A DNA stretch of 64,000 nucleotides from Clostridiaceae bacterium UBA6085 (GCA_002428605.1 DIXH01000025.1:19197-83196); one strand, 5' to 3'. Shown: positions 17,540 through 27,263, numbered from the stretch's first letter. A program made the numbers and translations. Notes: generated from the sequence alone by a model not told the origin.

Positions 17540-17684
17540 ATTCTAATGATTGGTCATACCAAGTTCAGGTAAATGTTTACATGACAATCTCCAGATGATA
17601 ATATGGAATAGGAAGGAATAATATTCATATCCTTATTAAATATTAGTAATGTATTCTTTCCAAATATTTTTACGGAGGGATAAT

Positions 17685-19061
17685 ATGTCTGGAATCACAC
17701 TGATCATCACGTTTGCCATTTCTATCGTCGTAATGATTCTTGCAATTTCAAAGTTCAAACTTCATCCTTTCCTCGCAATCATGGGTACATCACTTGTTCT
17801 TGGTATGATTGTCGGGATACCGCTTAAAGACCTTCCCGGAGTCCTCGGAGCAGGCTTCTCAGGGATATTCACATCAATAGGACTTGTAATCATACTTGGA
17901 GCATTAATCGGAATCATACTTGAAAAGACCGGCGCAGCTGTAAAGCTTGCCGAAATAGTCGTTGGAATAGTCGGAAAGAAGAGACCCGAGCTTGCAATGC
18001 TCATTATGGGCTGGGTAGTTTCAATACCGGTATTCTGCGATTCCGGATTCGTAATACTGGATCCTATCAGGAAAGCAATGGTAAAGAAGACCAAGACATC
18101 AGCAGTAGCTACAGCGGTCGCACTTTCTGCAGGACTTTACACATCTCACGTATTCATACCCCCGACTCCTGGTCCTATAGCCGCTGCAGGAACACTGGGA
18201 CTGGCTGATAACCTTCTTCTGGTAATCGGAATGGGTGCCCTTGTTTCAATTCCAACACTCATTGCAGCTTATTTCTTCGCCATCTTCATTGGAAAGAAAG
18301 TAAAGTCAACAAGTGAAAAGGAAGAGAAAGTTACAGCTGAGGACTATGATCACATAATGGAGAGCTTTGGAGAGCTTCCAAGTGCATTCATGGCCACTGC
18401 ACCTATTATTGCGCCAATACTTCTCATGGCAATGGGATCGATAGCAAACGTACTTAAGTGGCAGGGTGCAGCCCTTACAATTTTCGCTTTCCTCGGAAAT
18501 CCTCTGATAGCTCTTACAGTTGGACTTCTTTTCGGAATAGCGCTTCTTGTTTCAACCAAGAAGATGCATCTCTTCAACAGCATGACCAATGAGACTCTCA
18601 AGACTGTCGGACCGATACTGTTCGTTACAGCTGCAGGCGGAGTGCTTGGTAGAGTAATAGTCACAGCAGGCTTCGTAGACTACATAAAGGCAAACGCCAC
18701 ATTCATATCAAGCGTAGGAATATTCTTCCCGTTCGTCATCTCTGCGATACTGAAGACGGCTCAGGGCTCATCGACAGTCGCACTTACAACAACTGCCGGA
18801 ATCATGGGTGCCTACAATGCTTCAGGAACAATGATGGAGGTCCTTGGACTCACATCCCCTATGGCAGCTGCCCTTTCAGTAATGGCAATAGCCGCAGGCG
18901 CAATGACCGTATCCCATGCAAACGACAGCTATTTCTGGGTTGTCACCAATTTCGGCGACATGACACCGGAGGATGGCTACAAGACCCAGACAATGGTAAC
19001 GCTCGTCATGGGAATTGTGAGCATGGCCTTCATATTCCTGCTATCGCTTGTACTTCTGTAG
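17685..19061 (+). CDS. GntP-family permease (gluconate-type)
   Basis: The 458-residue carrier has about twelve helices and clear GntP landmarks: ISKFKLHPFLAIMGTSLVLG near the N-terminus, VSIPVFCDSGFVIL near residue 110, SHVFIPPTPGPIAAAGTLG near residue 160, KTAQGSSTVALTTTAGI, and a terminal HANDSYFWVV. The family imports gluconate and related sugar acids or hydroxyacids with protons. The ATG at 17685 follows GGAGGG. A strong terminator follows it. The next gene, a Gfo/Idh/MocA oxidoreductase, could act on the imported compound but has its own ribosome site beyond that terminator. Confidence 0.9.
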   Translation: MSGITLIITFAISIVVMILAISKFKLHPFLAIMGTSLVLGMIVGIPLKDLPGVLGAGFSGIFTSIGLVIILGALIGIILEKTGAAVKLAEIVVGIVGKKRPELAMLIMGWVVSIPVFCDSGFVILDPIRKAMVKKTKTSAVATAVALSAGLYTSHVFIPPTPGPIAAAGTLGLADNLLLVIGMGALVSIPTLIAAYFFAIFIGKKVKSTSEKEEKVTAEDYDHIMESFGELPSAFMATAPIIAPILLMAMGSIANVLKWQGAALTIFAFLGNPLIALTVGLLFGIALLVSTKKMHLFNSMTNETLKTVGPILFVTAAGGVLGRVIVTAGFVDYIKANATFISSVGIFFPFVISAILKTAQGSSTVALTTTAGIMGAYNASGTMMEVLGLTSPMAAALSVMAIAAGAMTVSHANDSYFWVVTNFGDMTPEDGYKTQTMVTLVMGIVSMAFIFLLSLVLL

Positions 19062-19070
19062 AAACCTCTG

Positions 19071-19107
19071 CTGCCGGCTATTATAGCCGGCAGTATTAAT
19101 TTTTTTA
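19071..19107 (+). terminator. Rho-independent terminator after gntP-like gene
   Basis: A perfect 10-bp stem CTGCCGGCTA / TAGCCGGCAG (19071-19080, 19084-19093) with a TTA loop is followed by TATTAATTTTTTT. Confidence 0.92.
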
Positions 19108-19149
19108 GTTTGCTGACTGTTTCTTATCATCCAATTAAAGGAGGATGCC

Positions 19150-20112
19150 ATGGTAAAGATAAGGTATGGAATACTTGGAGCCGCTAACGTGGCACCGAGG
19201 TTCATCAGGGCTGTCCAGAACACAACTAATGGTGAAGTCACTGCAATCGCATCCAGGGATATCAATAAAGCCCGTAGAATGGCAGAAGGGCATGGAGTGA
19301 GGAAATTCTACGGCAGCTATGCTGAGCTTCTAGAGGACCCTGAAATTGATGCTGTGTACATAGCGACACCGAACAGCCTGCACAAGGAGCATATGATTTT
19401 GGGGCTTGAACATGGTAAGCATGTGGTCTGTGAAAAGCCATTCACGCTTTTCGAGTCTGATGCCCTTGAGGTGTTCAGCCTGGCAAGGGAAAATGGCCTT
19501 TTTGTCATGGAAGCGCAAAAGTCAGTTTTTCTTCCTGTAACGGTAGATATAAAGAAGATATTGGATTCTGGGGAGCTTGGCAGGATACGGCTCATCGACT
19601 GCTGCCAGTCAGCCACAGGCTTCATCCAGGACTGGTTCTACAGAAGGGAGTCAGGTGGAGGCGCTCTGAACGGAAGTCTCAGCTATCCCCTCGAGCATGC
19701 CATGTTCCTTACAGGCTCAGAGATTGAAAATGCTGCAGGGACTGCAGCGATGGGAGAGACAGGAGTAGACCTTCAGTGCGCAGTTTCAGTGAGCTTTAAG
19801 GATGGTACTCTTCTGACATCAAGGATCACGACTCTTGTTGAAACAAGTGGCATGGCAGTGATCTGGTGTGAAAAGGGACGCGTTGAGATACCTGATTTCT
19901 GGAAGGCGAGGCATGCCAGGGTTTTCTTCGACGATGGCAGGAATATCGAAGTCAGTCATCCATGCGAGCATGAGATGACCTATGAAGTTGTGCACATCAA
20001 CGGCTGCATAAGGGATGGACTGACTGAAAGCACAGTCATGACTGAGAGGATGACGTGCATGTCAGCGAAGACTCTAGAGGAAGTCCGCAGAGAAATATGG
20101 CTGGATTTGTGA
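19150..20112 (+). CDS. Gfo/Idh/MocA-family NAD(P)-dependent oxidoreductase
   Basis: The 320-residue protein opens with the Rossmann motif GILGAANVAPRF. It has the family pair AVYIATPNSLHKEH and GKHVVCEKPF, whose Lys acts in hydride transfer. The C-terminal alpha/beta domain (LIDCCQSATGFIQDWFYRRE, GGALNGSLSYPLEHAMF) binds the sugar-like substrate. Such enzymes oxidise or reduce sugars, inositols or dihydrodiols. The exact substrate is not readable here. AAAGGAGG precedes the ATG. Proximity to the GntP permease is suggestive, although a terminator lies between them. Confidence 0.88.
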   Translation: MVKIRYGILGAANVAPRFIRAVQNTTNGEVTAIASRDINKARRMAEGHGVRKFYGSYAELLEDPEIDAVYIATPNSLHKEHMILGLEHGKHVVCEKPFTLFESDALEVFSLARENGLFVMEAQKSVFLPVTVDIKKILDSGELGRIRLIDCCQSATGFIQDWFYRRESGGGALNGSLSYPLEHAMFLTGSEIENAAGTAAMGETGVDLQCAVSVSFKDGTLLTSRITTLVETSGMAVIWCEKGRVEIPDFWKARHARVFFDDGRNIEVSHPCEHEMTYEVVHINGCIRDGLTESTVMTERMTCMSAKTLEEVRREIWLDL

Positions 20113-20216
20113 CCTGGTTTGAATCTTCAGTTAATTTCCGTTCATATTCGATGATTGAAGGCTCCTGCGATGTATAATATTGTATAAGATACGATTTTAC
20201 ACAAGGAGTTGACACC

Positions 20217-20558
20217 ATGGATATCCGAAGGATTTCAAAGATGGCAGTAAGCGTTGCAGCAGCATTTATCATACTGGCAGGCTGTTCCACTAAGACTCCG
20301 GAGACTCCAACTGTTACAGGCCTGGAGCTTACTATCGGGGAGCTTGCAGAATTCGATGGAAAAGCCGGGGCCAAAGCATATATTGCGGTAGATGGAGTCA
20401 TATATGACGTGACAGATGTCAGGGAATGGGCCGGTGGTTCCCATTGGGGGAAGTTCGCAGCAGGCCGTGACCTTACGACAGAAATAAAGACATTGTCTCC
20501 ACATGGAGTATCCAAGCTGTCCGGCGTACCGGTAGTTGGAAAGATTGTGGACAAGTAG
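20217..20558 (+). CDS. Lipoprotein with a cytochrome b5-like haem-binding domain
   Basis: The 113-residue product has a signal peptide with lipobox LAGC (Cys 23) and a short Thr/Pro-rich linker. A cytochrome b5-like domain follows: LTIGELAEFDGK, AYIAVDGVIYDVTDV, WAGGSHWGKFAAGRDLT and LSPHGVSKLSG. The two His in SHWG and SPHG occupy positions of possible haem ligands, and the prokaryotic family often holds haem or steroid-like ligands. The protein should be anchored outside the membrane. It is a single-gene unit with AAGGAG before the ATG and its own terminator. Its redox partner is unknown. Confidence 0.82.
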   Translation: MDIRRISKMAVSVAAAFIILAGCSTKTPETPTVTGLELTIGELAEFDGKAGAKAYIAVDGVIYDVTDVREWAGGSHWGKFAAGRDLTTEIKTLSPHGVSKLSGVPVVGKIVDK

Positions 20559-20562
20559 TCTT

Positions 20563-20590
20563 ACGGGCCGAAAGGCCCGTTTCTTCTTTC
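20563..20590 (+). terminator. Terminator after the cytochrome b5-like gene
   Basis: ACGGGCC-GAAA-GGCCCGT is a 7-bp stem with a GAAA tetraloop, followed by TTCTTCTTTC. Confidence 0.85.
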
Positions 20591-20686
20591 AAGGAATGTT
20601 TGAGGCGAATATTGCTCAGTTGATGAACGGATGCTGAAATGGTGGTAAACTAATATGGAAAGATGTTACTGAAGGGGAGTGCGGCT

Positions 20687-21811
20687 ATGGGGATCATTAT
20701 AAGAGAAGCAGCAGCGGGAAAGGTATTGGAAGATTTCGTCATGCTACCGTTCAGTCTTTATCAGGGTATCGAAGCCTGGGTACCGCCGATAATTTCTGAC
20801 AACAAAAAGTATGTCACAGGCAAGAGCAACTATATGAACCAGGCCGGACCAAATGAAAGGATCGTAGCCTACCTGGATGGAGTTCCTGCAGGAAGGCTGC
20901 TCTTCGGGATCAACGAGCACCTGAACCATGCAAAGGGCTTCAGGGAAGGATACCTGTCACTGTTCGAGTGCACTGACAACCAGACTGTGGCAGCAGCCAT
21001 GCTTGACCATGCCAGGTCATGGTTCAGGGAGAGGGGTATCGAGTACATGAAGGGCCCGCTTTCACTGCCGGGCGGTGATGACTACAGGGGCTTTCTCATA
21101 GATAACTTCGAGTCTCCAACATATGTCATGCAGACCTATAACCACAAGTACTACAATGACCTTTTCATTGCATACGGATTCGATAAGTATCTGGATTGCT
21201 ACGGCTATGACGTCAAGGACGACCAGGAGGACATCAGGAAGTTCGAAAGACTTGTGCCCCTTGCCATGAAACGCTATGGCTACACGGTCGACAGGATCGA
21301 CCTTACAAAAATGGACAGGGAAATGAAGGATGTAAAGAAGATAATTGAGAGGTCCTTGCCGGATGACTGGGACGATTTCATTCCTCCAAATGATGAGGAG
21401 ATCGCTCTTATTGCAAAGCAGCTCATACCATACGCAGACCCTGACTTCATCTATATCGCAAGGACGCTTGAAGGAGAGCCAATTGGCTTCGACATAGCTC
21501 TTCCGGATTACAATATGGTGCTTAAACGGATGAATGGAAGGCTTCTGCCGTTCGGAATATTTAAGTACATCAGGTACAGGAAGAAGATCGACAGGCTGAG
21601 GGTCTTTGTCCTCTTTGTCGTGCCTGAGTACAGGAAGAAGGGTGTTTCAGGTGCCATATATCTAAATATGTGGAGAAAAGGCATAGAGAAGGGCTACAAG
21701 AGGGGTGAAGCCTCTACCATCTGGGAATACAACAAGCCAATGATAACAGATATAAAGGAGTTCATCGGGGAGCCGTACAAGACATACAGGCTCTACAGGA
21801 TGAATGTTTAG
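20687..21811 (+). CDS. GNAT-fold N-acyltransferase-like protein (about 375 residues)
   Basis: The protein starts at MGIIIREAAAG, with AAGGGGAG upstream. The in-frame ATG at 20663 has no suitable site. The layout is that of the long GNAT-like family. An N-terminal part has PFSLYQGIEAWVPPIISDNK and GYLSLFECTDNQTVAAAMLD, then comes KGPLSLPGGDDYRGFLIDNF. A C-terminal GNAT core follows, with RVFVLFVVPEYRKKGVSGAIYLN, whose R/KKGV loop would contact acyl-CoA. The acceptor is unknown. It precedes pepF by nine bases and MscS follows, so the three may form a transcript. Confidence 0.7.
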   Translation: MGIIIREAAAGKVLEDFVMLPFSLYQGIEAWVPPIISDNKKYVTGKSNYMNQAGPNERIVAYLDGVPAGRLLFGINEHLNHAKGFREGYLSLFECTDNQTVAAAMLDHARSWFRERGIEYMKGPLSLPGGDDYRGFLIDNFESPTYVMQTYNHKYYNDLFIAYGFDKYLDCYGYDVKDDQEDIRKFERLVPLAMKRYGYTVDRIDLTKMDREMKDVKKIIERSLPDDWDDFIPPNDEEIALIAKQLIPYADPDFIYIARTLEGEPIGFDIALPDYNMVLKRMNGRLLPFGIFKYIRYRKKIDRLRVFVLFVVPEYRKKGVSGAIYLNMWRKGIEKGYKRGEASTIWEYNKPMITDIKEFIGEPYKTYRLYRMNV

Positions 21812-21820
21812 GATATTGAT

Positions 21821-23641
21821 ATGGGAAGAAAACTGATTGAAAGAAAAGATGTGGAGCTTGCCCTGACATGGGACCTGTCGCCGCTTTATGATTCTGTGGA
21901 AAGCCTGAAGAGCGATGTGGATAGGATCCTCACACTATCCCGTAAGCTTGAGGAAGACTTCCAGGGTAAACTTCATGACAGTGCTGCGATAAATTTGTGC
22001 CTTGACAAAATGAGGGAGATACTTCCGGTCATGGGAAGGACAGGAGCTTACTCACATCTCAGACTCATGGCTGATACGACTGATAATTCAAGCCTTGAGC
22101 TCAAGGCAATGGTATCCGATGCCCTTGCGAAGGCAAGAAGCATGCTGAGCTTCATCGATACGGAGATACTGGAAGCTGATGAGGAAACATTGAGGAAAGC
22201 AATCGATGGATCCGATGAGAACAGGCATTATCTCAAAGACCTTCTGAGGTACAGGCCACACATCCTGGGAAAGGAAGTAGAGAAAGTCATATCGACCCTT
22301 GGAACGGTCCTTGAGGCCCCCTACAACATATACAACAGAGCAAAGCTGGCGGATATGGACTTCGAGACATTCATGGCAGGAGGAAGGGAGAACCCTCTGG
22401 GATTCGTCCTATTTGAGAACGGATATGAGTTCGAGACTGATACTGAAATAAGAAGGGCAGCCTTCAGGGCGTTCTCAGATAAATTGGCTAAATACCAGAA
22501 CACCGTCGCTTCGGTATATCAGACAAAGCTCTCGACCGAGAAGGCACTAGCTGAGATCAGAGGCTTCAGCTCAGTCACCGAGAGTCTTCTTTTCAGCCAG
22601 AAGGTGTCAAGGGATATGTACGACAGGCAGATAGACCTGATATATGAGAAGCTTGCACCGCATATGAGAAGGTTTTCCGGAATCCTTATGAGGATCCACA
22701 AGCTTGAAGAAATGAGATATGAGGACCTGAAGCTTGCTGTTGACCCCACCTTCGAACCAGGCATAACTGTAGCTGAAGCGAAGGAGCATCTCCTTCAGGG
22801 TCTGTCCGTGCTGGGAAGTGAATATACTGGAATGGTAGGCAGGGCTTTTGATGAGAGATGGATCGACTTTGTCCAGAACAGGGGGAAGTCCACCGGAGCC
22901 TTCTGTTCAAGTCCTTACGGAGCACACCCTTACATACTGATTTCCTGGACAGAGAGGATGAGGGAGGTATTCGTGCTCGCACATGAACTGGGACATGCCG
23001 GACACTTCCAGCTTAGCCACATCAGGCAGAACGTATTCGACTCCAGGCCTTCCCTTTACTTCATAGAGGCACCTTCTACCATGAACGAGATGCTGATGGC
23101 GAACCATCTGGTAAAATCAAATGGAGATGCAAGGTTCAGGAGATGGGTATACTCGACCATGATATCAAGGACTTACTATCACAATTTCGTGACACATCTC
23201 CTTGAGGCAAGGTACCAGAGAGAGGTGTACAGGATAATCGAGAATGGCGGAAGTGTGACCGCAGCAAGGCTTAACAGCATATTCAGGGAGGTACTTGAGG
23301 GCTTCTGGGGTGACTCTGTAAAGATCACAGAAGGAGCTGAGCTTACATGGATGAGGCAGCCCCACTATTTCATGGGTCTTTACCCATACACGTACAGTGC
23401 AGGACTTACAATTGCCACCGAGGTGGCAAGGAGAGTTGAAAGCGGAGACAGCTCTGCCATAGAGGGCTGGAAAAGGACACTTGAAGCTGGAGGGACACTT
23501 GATCCCATTGAGCTCGCAAGGCTTGCCGGCGTAGACATAACATCGGACAAGCCGCTTCTTGAAACCATCGAAAGGATAGGCTTTCTGATAGGTGAGATAG
23601 AGAGGCTGACTGATGAGATTGAAACTGATAAATTGAACTGA
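21821..23641 (+). CDS. pepF: Oligoendopeptidase F (M3B metallopeptidase)
   Basis: The 606-residue cytoplasmic zinc peptidase degrades short peptides. The zinc motif HExxH is at residues 388-392 (HELGH in VLAHELGHAGHF). The third-ligand helix follows in FIEAPSTMNEMLMANHLV. The N-terminal helical domain (LTWDLSPLYDSVESLKSDV) and the terminal GGTLDPIELARLAGVD segment are typical of PepF. Its length matches the family. The start follows AGGATATTGAT, a weak site, so coupling to the upstream gene nine bases away is likely. The gene is followed after ten bases by the MscS gene. Confidence 0.93.
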   Translation: MGRKLIERKDVELALTWDLSPLYDSVESLKSDVDRILTLSRKLEEDFQGKLHDSAAINLCLDKMREILPVMGRTGAYSHLRLMADTTDNSSLELKAMVSDALAKARSMLSFIDTEILEADEETLRKAIDGSDENRHYLKDLLRYRPHILGKEVEKVISTLGTVLEAPYNIYNRAKLADMDFETFMAGGRENPLGFVLFENGYEFETDTEIRRAAFRAFSDKLAKYQNTVASVYQTKLSTEKALAEIRGFSSVTESLLFSQKVSRDMYDRQIDLIYEKLAPHMRRFSGILMRIHKLEEMRYEDLKLAVDPTFEPGITVAEAKEHLLQGLSVLGSEYTGMVGRAFDERWIDFVQNRGKSTGAFCSSPYGAHPYILISWTERMREVFVLAHELGHAGHFQLSHIRQNVFDSRPSLYFIEAPSTMNEMLMANHLVKSNGDARFRRWVYSTMISRTYYHNFVTHLLEARYQREVYRIIENGGSVTAARLNSIFREVLEGFWGDSVKITEGAELTWMRQPHYFMGLYPYTYSAGLTIATEVARRVESGDSSAIEGWKRTLEAGGTLDPIELARLAGVDITSDKPLLETIERIGFLIGEIERLTDEIETDKLN

Positions 23642-23651
23642 CGGAGGAAAA

Positions 23652-24470
23652 ATGGAAAAGCTTAATGAATTCTTTTTTGATTACGGAATGAAGATACTTG
23701 CCGCAATACTTGTGATCGTAGTTGGGTCATACCTTGTAAGGCTCGTTATGAGGATGGTCGAAAAGGCTCTTGCAAAGAGCACTGTTGACATATCCCTCCA
23801 CACATTCATAAAGACAGTGGTAAGGCTTCTCATGCAGATAGTCGTGCTGCTCACCGCAGCCGGAGTGCTCGATATCCCAAGCACCACCTTCATAACGATA
23901 CTGGGATCAGCTGGTCTTGCCATAGGTCTTGCGCTGAAGGACAGTCTCGGGAATTTTGCAGGAGGAATACTTCTCTTGTCATTTCGGCCATTCAAGGTCG
24001 GGGACTACATAGAATCTGATGGAGTAGGAGGTACTGTAAAGGACATCCACATACTCTATACGCACCTTAATACACCGGACAACAGGCGGGTGATGATACC
24101 CAACGGAATACTTGCCAATGCAAGGATCACGAACTACTCGACCGAGGACAGGCGAAGGCTTGAACTGATATTCGGAGTGGCATACGGCTCCGATATAGAA
24201 AAGGTGAAGGCTGCAATAAACGAAGTGATCGCAGCGAATCCGATGGTCATCATGGACCCGGAACCTATCGTCAGGATGCAGGCCCACAGGGAAAGTGCCG
24301 TTGAGATAACCGTAAAGGTATGGTGTCTCAAGGAAAACTACTGGAATCTTCACTATGACATGCATGAGCAGGTCAAGGCATCCTTCGACAGGAACGGGAT
24401 CTCGATTCCATATCCTACCAGAAGCATACGCGTAGTGAAGGATACTGCTGAGACCGATACGATCGGATAG
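23652..24470 (+). CDS. Small-conductance mechanosensitive channel, MscS family
   Basis: The 272-residue protein has three membrane helices: about 12-30, 53-75 and the pore helix TM3 near 80-100 (GSAGLAIGLALKDSLGNFAGG). The family beta domain (FRPFKVGDYIESDG, then VMIPNGILANARITNYS) and a C-terminal alpha/beta domain follow. It opens on membrane tension to release solutes. ACGGAGG lies between the pepF stop and the ATG. A strong terminator follows it. Confidence 0.92.
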   Translation: MEKLNEFFFDYGMKILAAILVIVVGSYLVRLVMRMVEKALAKSTVDISLHTFIKTVVRLLMQIVVLLTAAGVLDIPSTTFITILGSAGLAIGLALKDSLGNFAGGILLLSFRPFKVGDYIESDGVGGTVKDIHILYTHLNTPDNRRVMIPNGILANARITNYSTEDRRRLELIFGVAYGSDIEKVKAAINEVIAANPMVIMDPEPIVRMQAHRESAVEITVKVWCLKENYWNLHYDMHEQVKASFDRNGISIPYPTRSIRVVKDTAETDTIG

Positions 24471-24506
24471 AAATTGCCGGTAAAGAAAGATATGGATAAA
24501 CATAGG

Positions 24507-24551
24507 TCGTGCATAGTCTGATTGGAATGCAATCAGACTGCACGGCTTTTC
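24507..24551 (+). terminator. Rho-independent terminator after the MscS gene
   Basis: A long stem pairs AGTCTGATT with AATCAGACT and continues through GTGCA/TGCAC around a GGAATGC loop, followed by GGCTTTT. Confidence 0.85.
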
Positions 24552-24568
24552 CATAAGGAGGGATTCAA

Positions 24569-26008
24569 TTGTACGACGTTGCTGTCATAGGTGCAGGTAT
24601 TGTCGGTGCATGCACAGTCTATGAACTTTCAAGGCTGGACATTTCAGTATGCCTTATCGAAAAGGAAAATGATGCGGCAGCAGGAGCCACAAAGGCAAAT
24701 TCAGCGCTTGTGCATGCCGGCTTCGATCCTGAAGAGGGTACCCTTATGGCTAGGTTCAATGTCGAAGGCTGCTCCATGTTCGAGAGGCTTTCAAAGGAAG
24801 CAGGATTCCCTTACATAAGGAACGGTGCTCTGGTCCTTGCCTTTTCAGAAGAAGACCTTGATACGATAGGAATGCTGTATAAAAGAGGGGTTGCGAACGG
24901 CGTCAAAGGCCTTAGGATCATTGACAGAGAGGAGCTATTGCTGCTTGAGCCTAATTTGGGAGCGCAAGTATCAGGCGCGCTCCTTGCTCCTTCTGCAGGC
25001 ATAGTGGGACCATGGGAGATGTGCATGGCCCTAATAGTGAAAGCTGCAAACAGGGGCGTATCCCTTCGCTTCAGGAATACTGTCACAGGAATAAGGAAAA
25101 CGACTGATTTCTTTGAGATCGAGATAAATGGCGGGGAGTCACAGGTTCAGGCGAAGAGGATAGTCAACGCCGCCGGGATCCATGCTGATGAGATAATGGA
25201 GATGGCAGGTGAAAAGGAGTTTACGATATTGCCGCGCAAGGGGCAGTATTACGTACTTGACAAAAGCCAGGGCACTCTGGTTTCGCATACACTGTTCCAG
25301 TGCCCGTCTGACAGGGGCAAGGGAGTAATGGTCACTCCGACTGTGCATGGGAACCTGCTTGTGGGTCCTGACTCAGGGCCTGCAGAAGGCAAGGAGGACA
25401 AGGCAACATCAAGGGAGGGGCTTGAGGTGGTAAAGGAGAGTGCACTCCGTTCAGTTGAATCGATCAACTTCAGGGATACCATAAGGAATTATGCTGGACT
25501 TCGGGCATATTCTGACAGGAAGGATTTCATAATAGAGGAATCAGCGTCTGTAAGGGGCCTTATCAACCTTGCGGGAATCAAGTCACCCGGCCTTACTGCA
25601 GCTCCTGCAATCGCCTGGGAGGCTCTGAGGCTTCTTGAGTCTACAGGACTGCATATGGCGCCAAGGCCTGAAAAAAACGACCCTGAAGTGAGAGCGAAAT
25701 ACAGCGAGATGAACGATGAGGAGAAGCAGGCCGTAATACAGGAAAATCCAGCCTATGGCAGGGTGATCTGCAGATGCGAGGGGATAACCGAAGGTGAGAT
25801 AATTGAATCACTTAAAGGACCCTTGGGGGCAGTATCACAAGATGGAGTGAAGAGAAGGGTTAGGCCTGGCTCAGGCAGATGCCAGGGAGGCTTCTGCGGA
25901 CCTAAGGTGATTGAAATAATCTCCAGGGAGCTGAATATAAAGCCGTGGGAGGTGCCGCTAGACCTTGACGGGTCCTACGTACTCGGAGGTGAGGAAGATG
26001 GATCATGA
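24569..26008 (+). CDS. GlpA-like FAD-dependent dehydrogenase with C-terminal [2Fe-2S] BFD-like domain
   Basis: The TTG start is preceded by AAGGAGGG. The 479-residue protein has an N-terminal FAD-binding DAO fold (YDVAVIGAGIVGACTVYELS). The middle carries ILPRKGQYYVLDK, VMVTPTVHGNLLVGPDS and INLAGIKSPGLTAAPAIA, as in anaerobic glycerol-3-phosphate or L-2-hydroxyglutarate dehydrogenases. The C-terminal domain has four Cys in CRCEGITEGEI and RCQGGFC, expected to hold an iron-sulphur cluster. With the next two genes it forms the GlpA/GlpB-like/DUF1667 set common in Clostridia and Thermotogae. The substrate is likely glycerol-3-phosphate, but this is inferred. Confidence 0.85.
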   Translation: MYDVAVIGAGIVGACTVYELSRLDISVCLIEKENDAAAGATKANSALVHAGFDPEEGTLMARFNVEGCSMFERLSKEAGFPYIRNGALVLAFSEEDLDTIGMLYKRGVANGVKGLRIIDREELLLLEPNLGAQVSGALLAPSAGIVGPWEMCMALIVKAANRGVSLRFRNTVTGIRKTTDFFEIEINGGESQVQAKRIVNAAGIHADEIMEMAGEKEFTILPRKGQYYVLDKSQGTLVSHTLFQCPSDRGKGVMVTPTVHGNLLVGPDSGPAEGKEDKATSREGLEVVKESALRSVESINFRDTIRNYAGLRAYSDRKDFIIEESASVRGLINLAGIKSPGLTAAPAIAWEALRLLESTGLHMAPRPEKNDPEVRAKYSEMNDEEKQAVIQENPAYGRVICRCEGITEGEIIESLKGPLGAVSQDGVKRRVRPGSGRCQGGFCGPKVIEIISRELNIKPWEVPLDLDGSYVLGGEEDGS

Positions 26009-27260
26009 TATAGCAATCATCGGGGCTGGTCCTGCTGGAATGGCGGCAGCCATCGAGGCGAAAAGATCTGGAGCCGGATCCGTTATTATAATCGACAGGG
26101 ACATTGAAACCGGCGGGATACTAAACCAGTGCATACACTCAGGCTTCGGGCTGCTAAGGTTCAATGAAGAGCTGACAGGACCTGAATATGCGGAAAGGTA
26201 CTCAAGATCCATGTGCGAAGCAGGTGTCACTGTCTTGCCTGATACCATGGTAATGAGCCTTCAGTGCAATGGACATGAAAAGATAGTACGGGCAATTAAC
26301 CCTTCACATGGGATAATGGAAATACGTGCAAAGGCTGTCATACTGGCCATGGGCTGCCGCGAAAGGACAAGGGGAGCCATACAGATCCCGGGAGACAGGC
26401 CATCAGGGGTGCTTACTGCCGGGGCTGCACAGAGGTACGTCAACATCGAAGGACACAAGGTAGGAAGGAAGGTTGTGGTTCTGGGTTCAGGGGACATCGG
26501 CCTGATCATGGCAAGGCGATTGACGCTGGAAGGGGCAAAGGTCCTGGCATGTGTGGAGATAATGCCGTATTCAAGCGGTTTGAACAGAAATATAGTGCAG
26601 TGCCTCGATGATTTTGGCATACCCCTCCTCCTGTCGCATGCTGTGACGAAGATCACAGGGAAAAGAAGGCTTGAGGGAGTTGTGATCGCTGAGGTGGGAA
26701 AGGACAGGATTCCTGTAGCCGGTACGGAAAGGTTTGTTGAGTGCGATACGCTGCTTCTTTCAGTTGGCCTCATACCTGAGAATGAAATAACAGCGGGAGC
26801 AGGGATCGAGATCGATCCTGGGACCAGGGGACCATACGTGGACGGCTCCATGGAAACCTCCATGGAAGGAGTTTTCGCATGCGGCAATGTGGTCCATGTC
26901 AACGACCTTGTGGACTATGTCAGCATGGAAGGGGAAAAGGCAGGAAGAAGCGCAGCTGATTATGTAAGGGCAGGAGCTGAGGCAAAAGGAAGGAAGATAG
27001 GCGTACTTGCAGGAAATGGAGTGTCATATGTCGTACCCCAGCATTTATCTCCAGTTACCGGCCCTGGAACCACTGAGTTCTCCTTAAGGGCTGACCGGGT
27101 ATTCAAGAATGCATACCTGGTATTAAGGGATGAAACCGGAACTGTGATGAAAAGGGTAAGGAGACCGAGGATAACTCCGGGGGAAATGGAGAGGATCTCT
27201 ATAAAAAACGAGACCATGAGCAGTGATTCAGATATGACCATTTCAATCGAGGAGGTGTGA
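25998..27260 (+). CDS. GlpB-like NAD(P)/FAD-dependent oxidoreductase
   Basis: This 420-residue pyridine nucleotide-disulphide oxidoreductase-type flavoprotein has an FAD site (DIAIIGAGPAGMAAAIEAKR) and an NAD site (GRKVVVLGSGDIGLIMARRL). It has GVLTAGAAQRYVN between them and the late FAD motif GVFACGNVVHVNDLVDYVS. The ATG at 25998 has GGAGGTGAGG upstream and overlaps the previous gene by 11 bases. In this conserved gene set it should pass electrons between the GlpA-like dehydrogenase and NAD(H) or another carrier. It has no redox-active CxxC pair of the thioredoxin reductase kind. Confidence 0.85.
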   Translation: MDHDIAIIGAGPAGMAAAIEAKRSGAGSVIIIDRDIETGGILNQCIHSGFGLLRFNEELTGPEYAERYSRSMCEAGVTVLPDTMVMSLQCNGHEKIVRAINPSHGIMEIRAKAVILAMGCRERTRGAIQIPGDRPSGVLTAGAAQRYVNIEGHKVGRKVVVLGSGDIGLIMARRLTLEGAKVLACVEIMPYSSGLNRNIVQCLDDFGIPLLLSHAVTKITGKRRLEGVVIAEVGKDRIPVAGTERFVECDTLLLSVGLIPENEITAGAGIEIDPGTRGPYVDGSMETSMEGVFACGNVVHVNDLVDYVSMEGEKAGRSAADYVRAGAEAKGRKIGVLAGNGVSYVVPQHLSPVTGPGTTEFSLRADRVFKNAYLVLRDETGTVMKRVRRPRITPGEMERISIKNETMSSDSDMTISIEEV

Positions 27261-27263
27261 GGA

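Noticed and set aside
26261..26902. 213-codon minus-strand frame inside the GlpB-like gene
   Set aside because: Ser/Thr/Pro-rich shadow of the real gene, with no recognisable domain.
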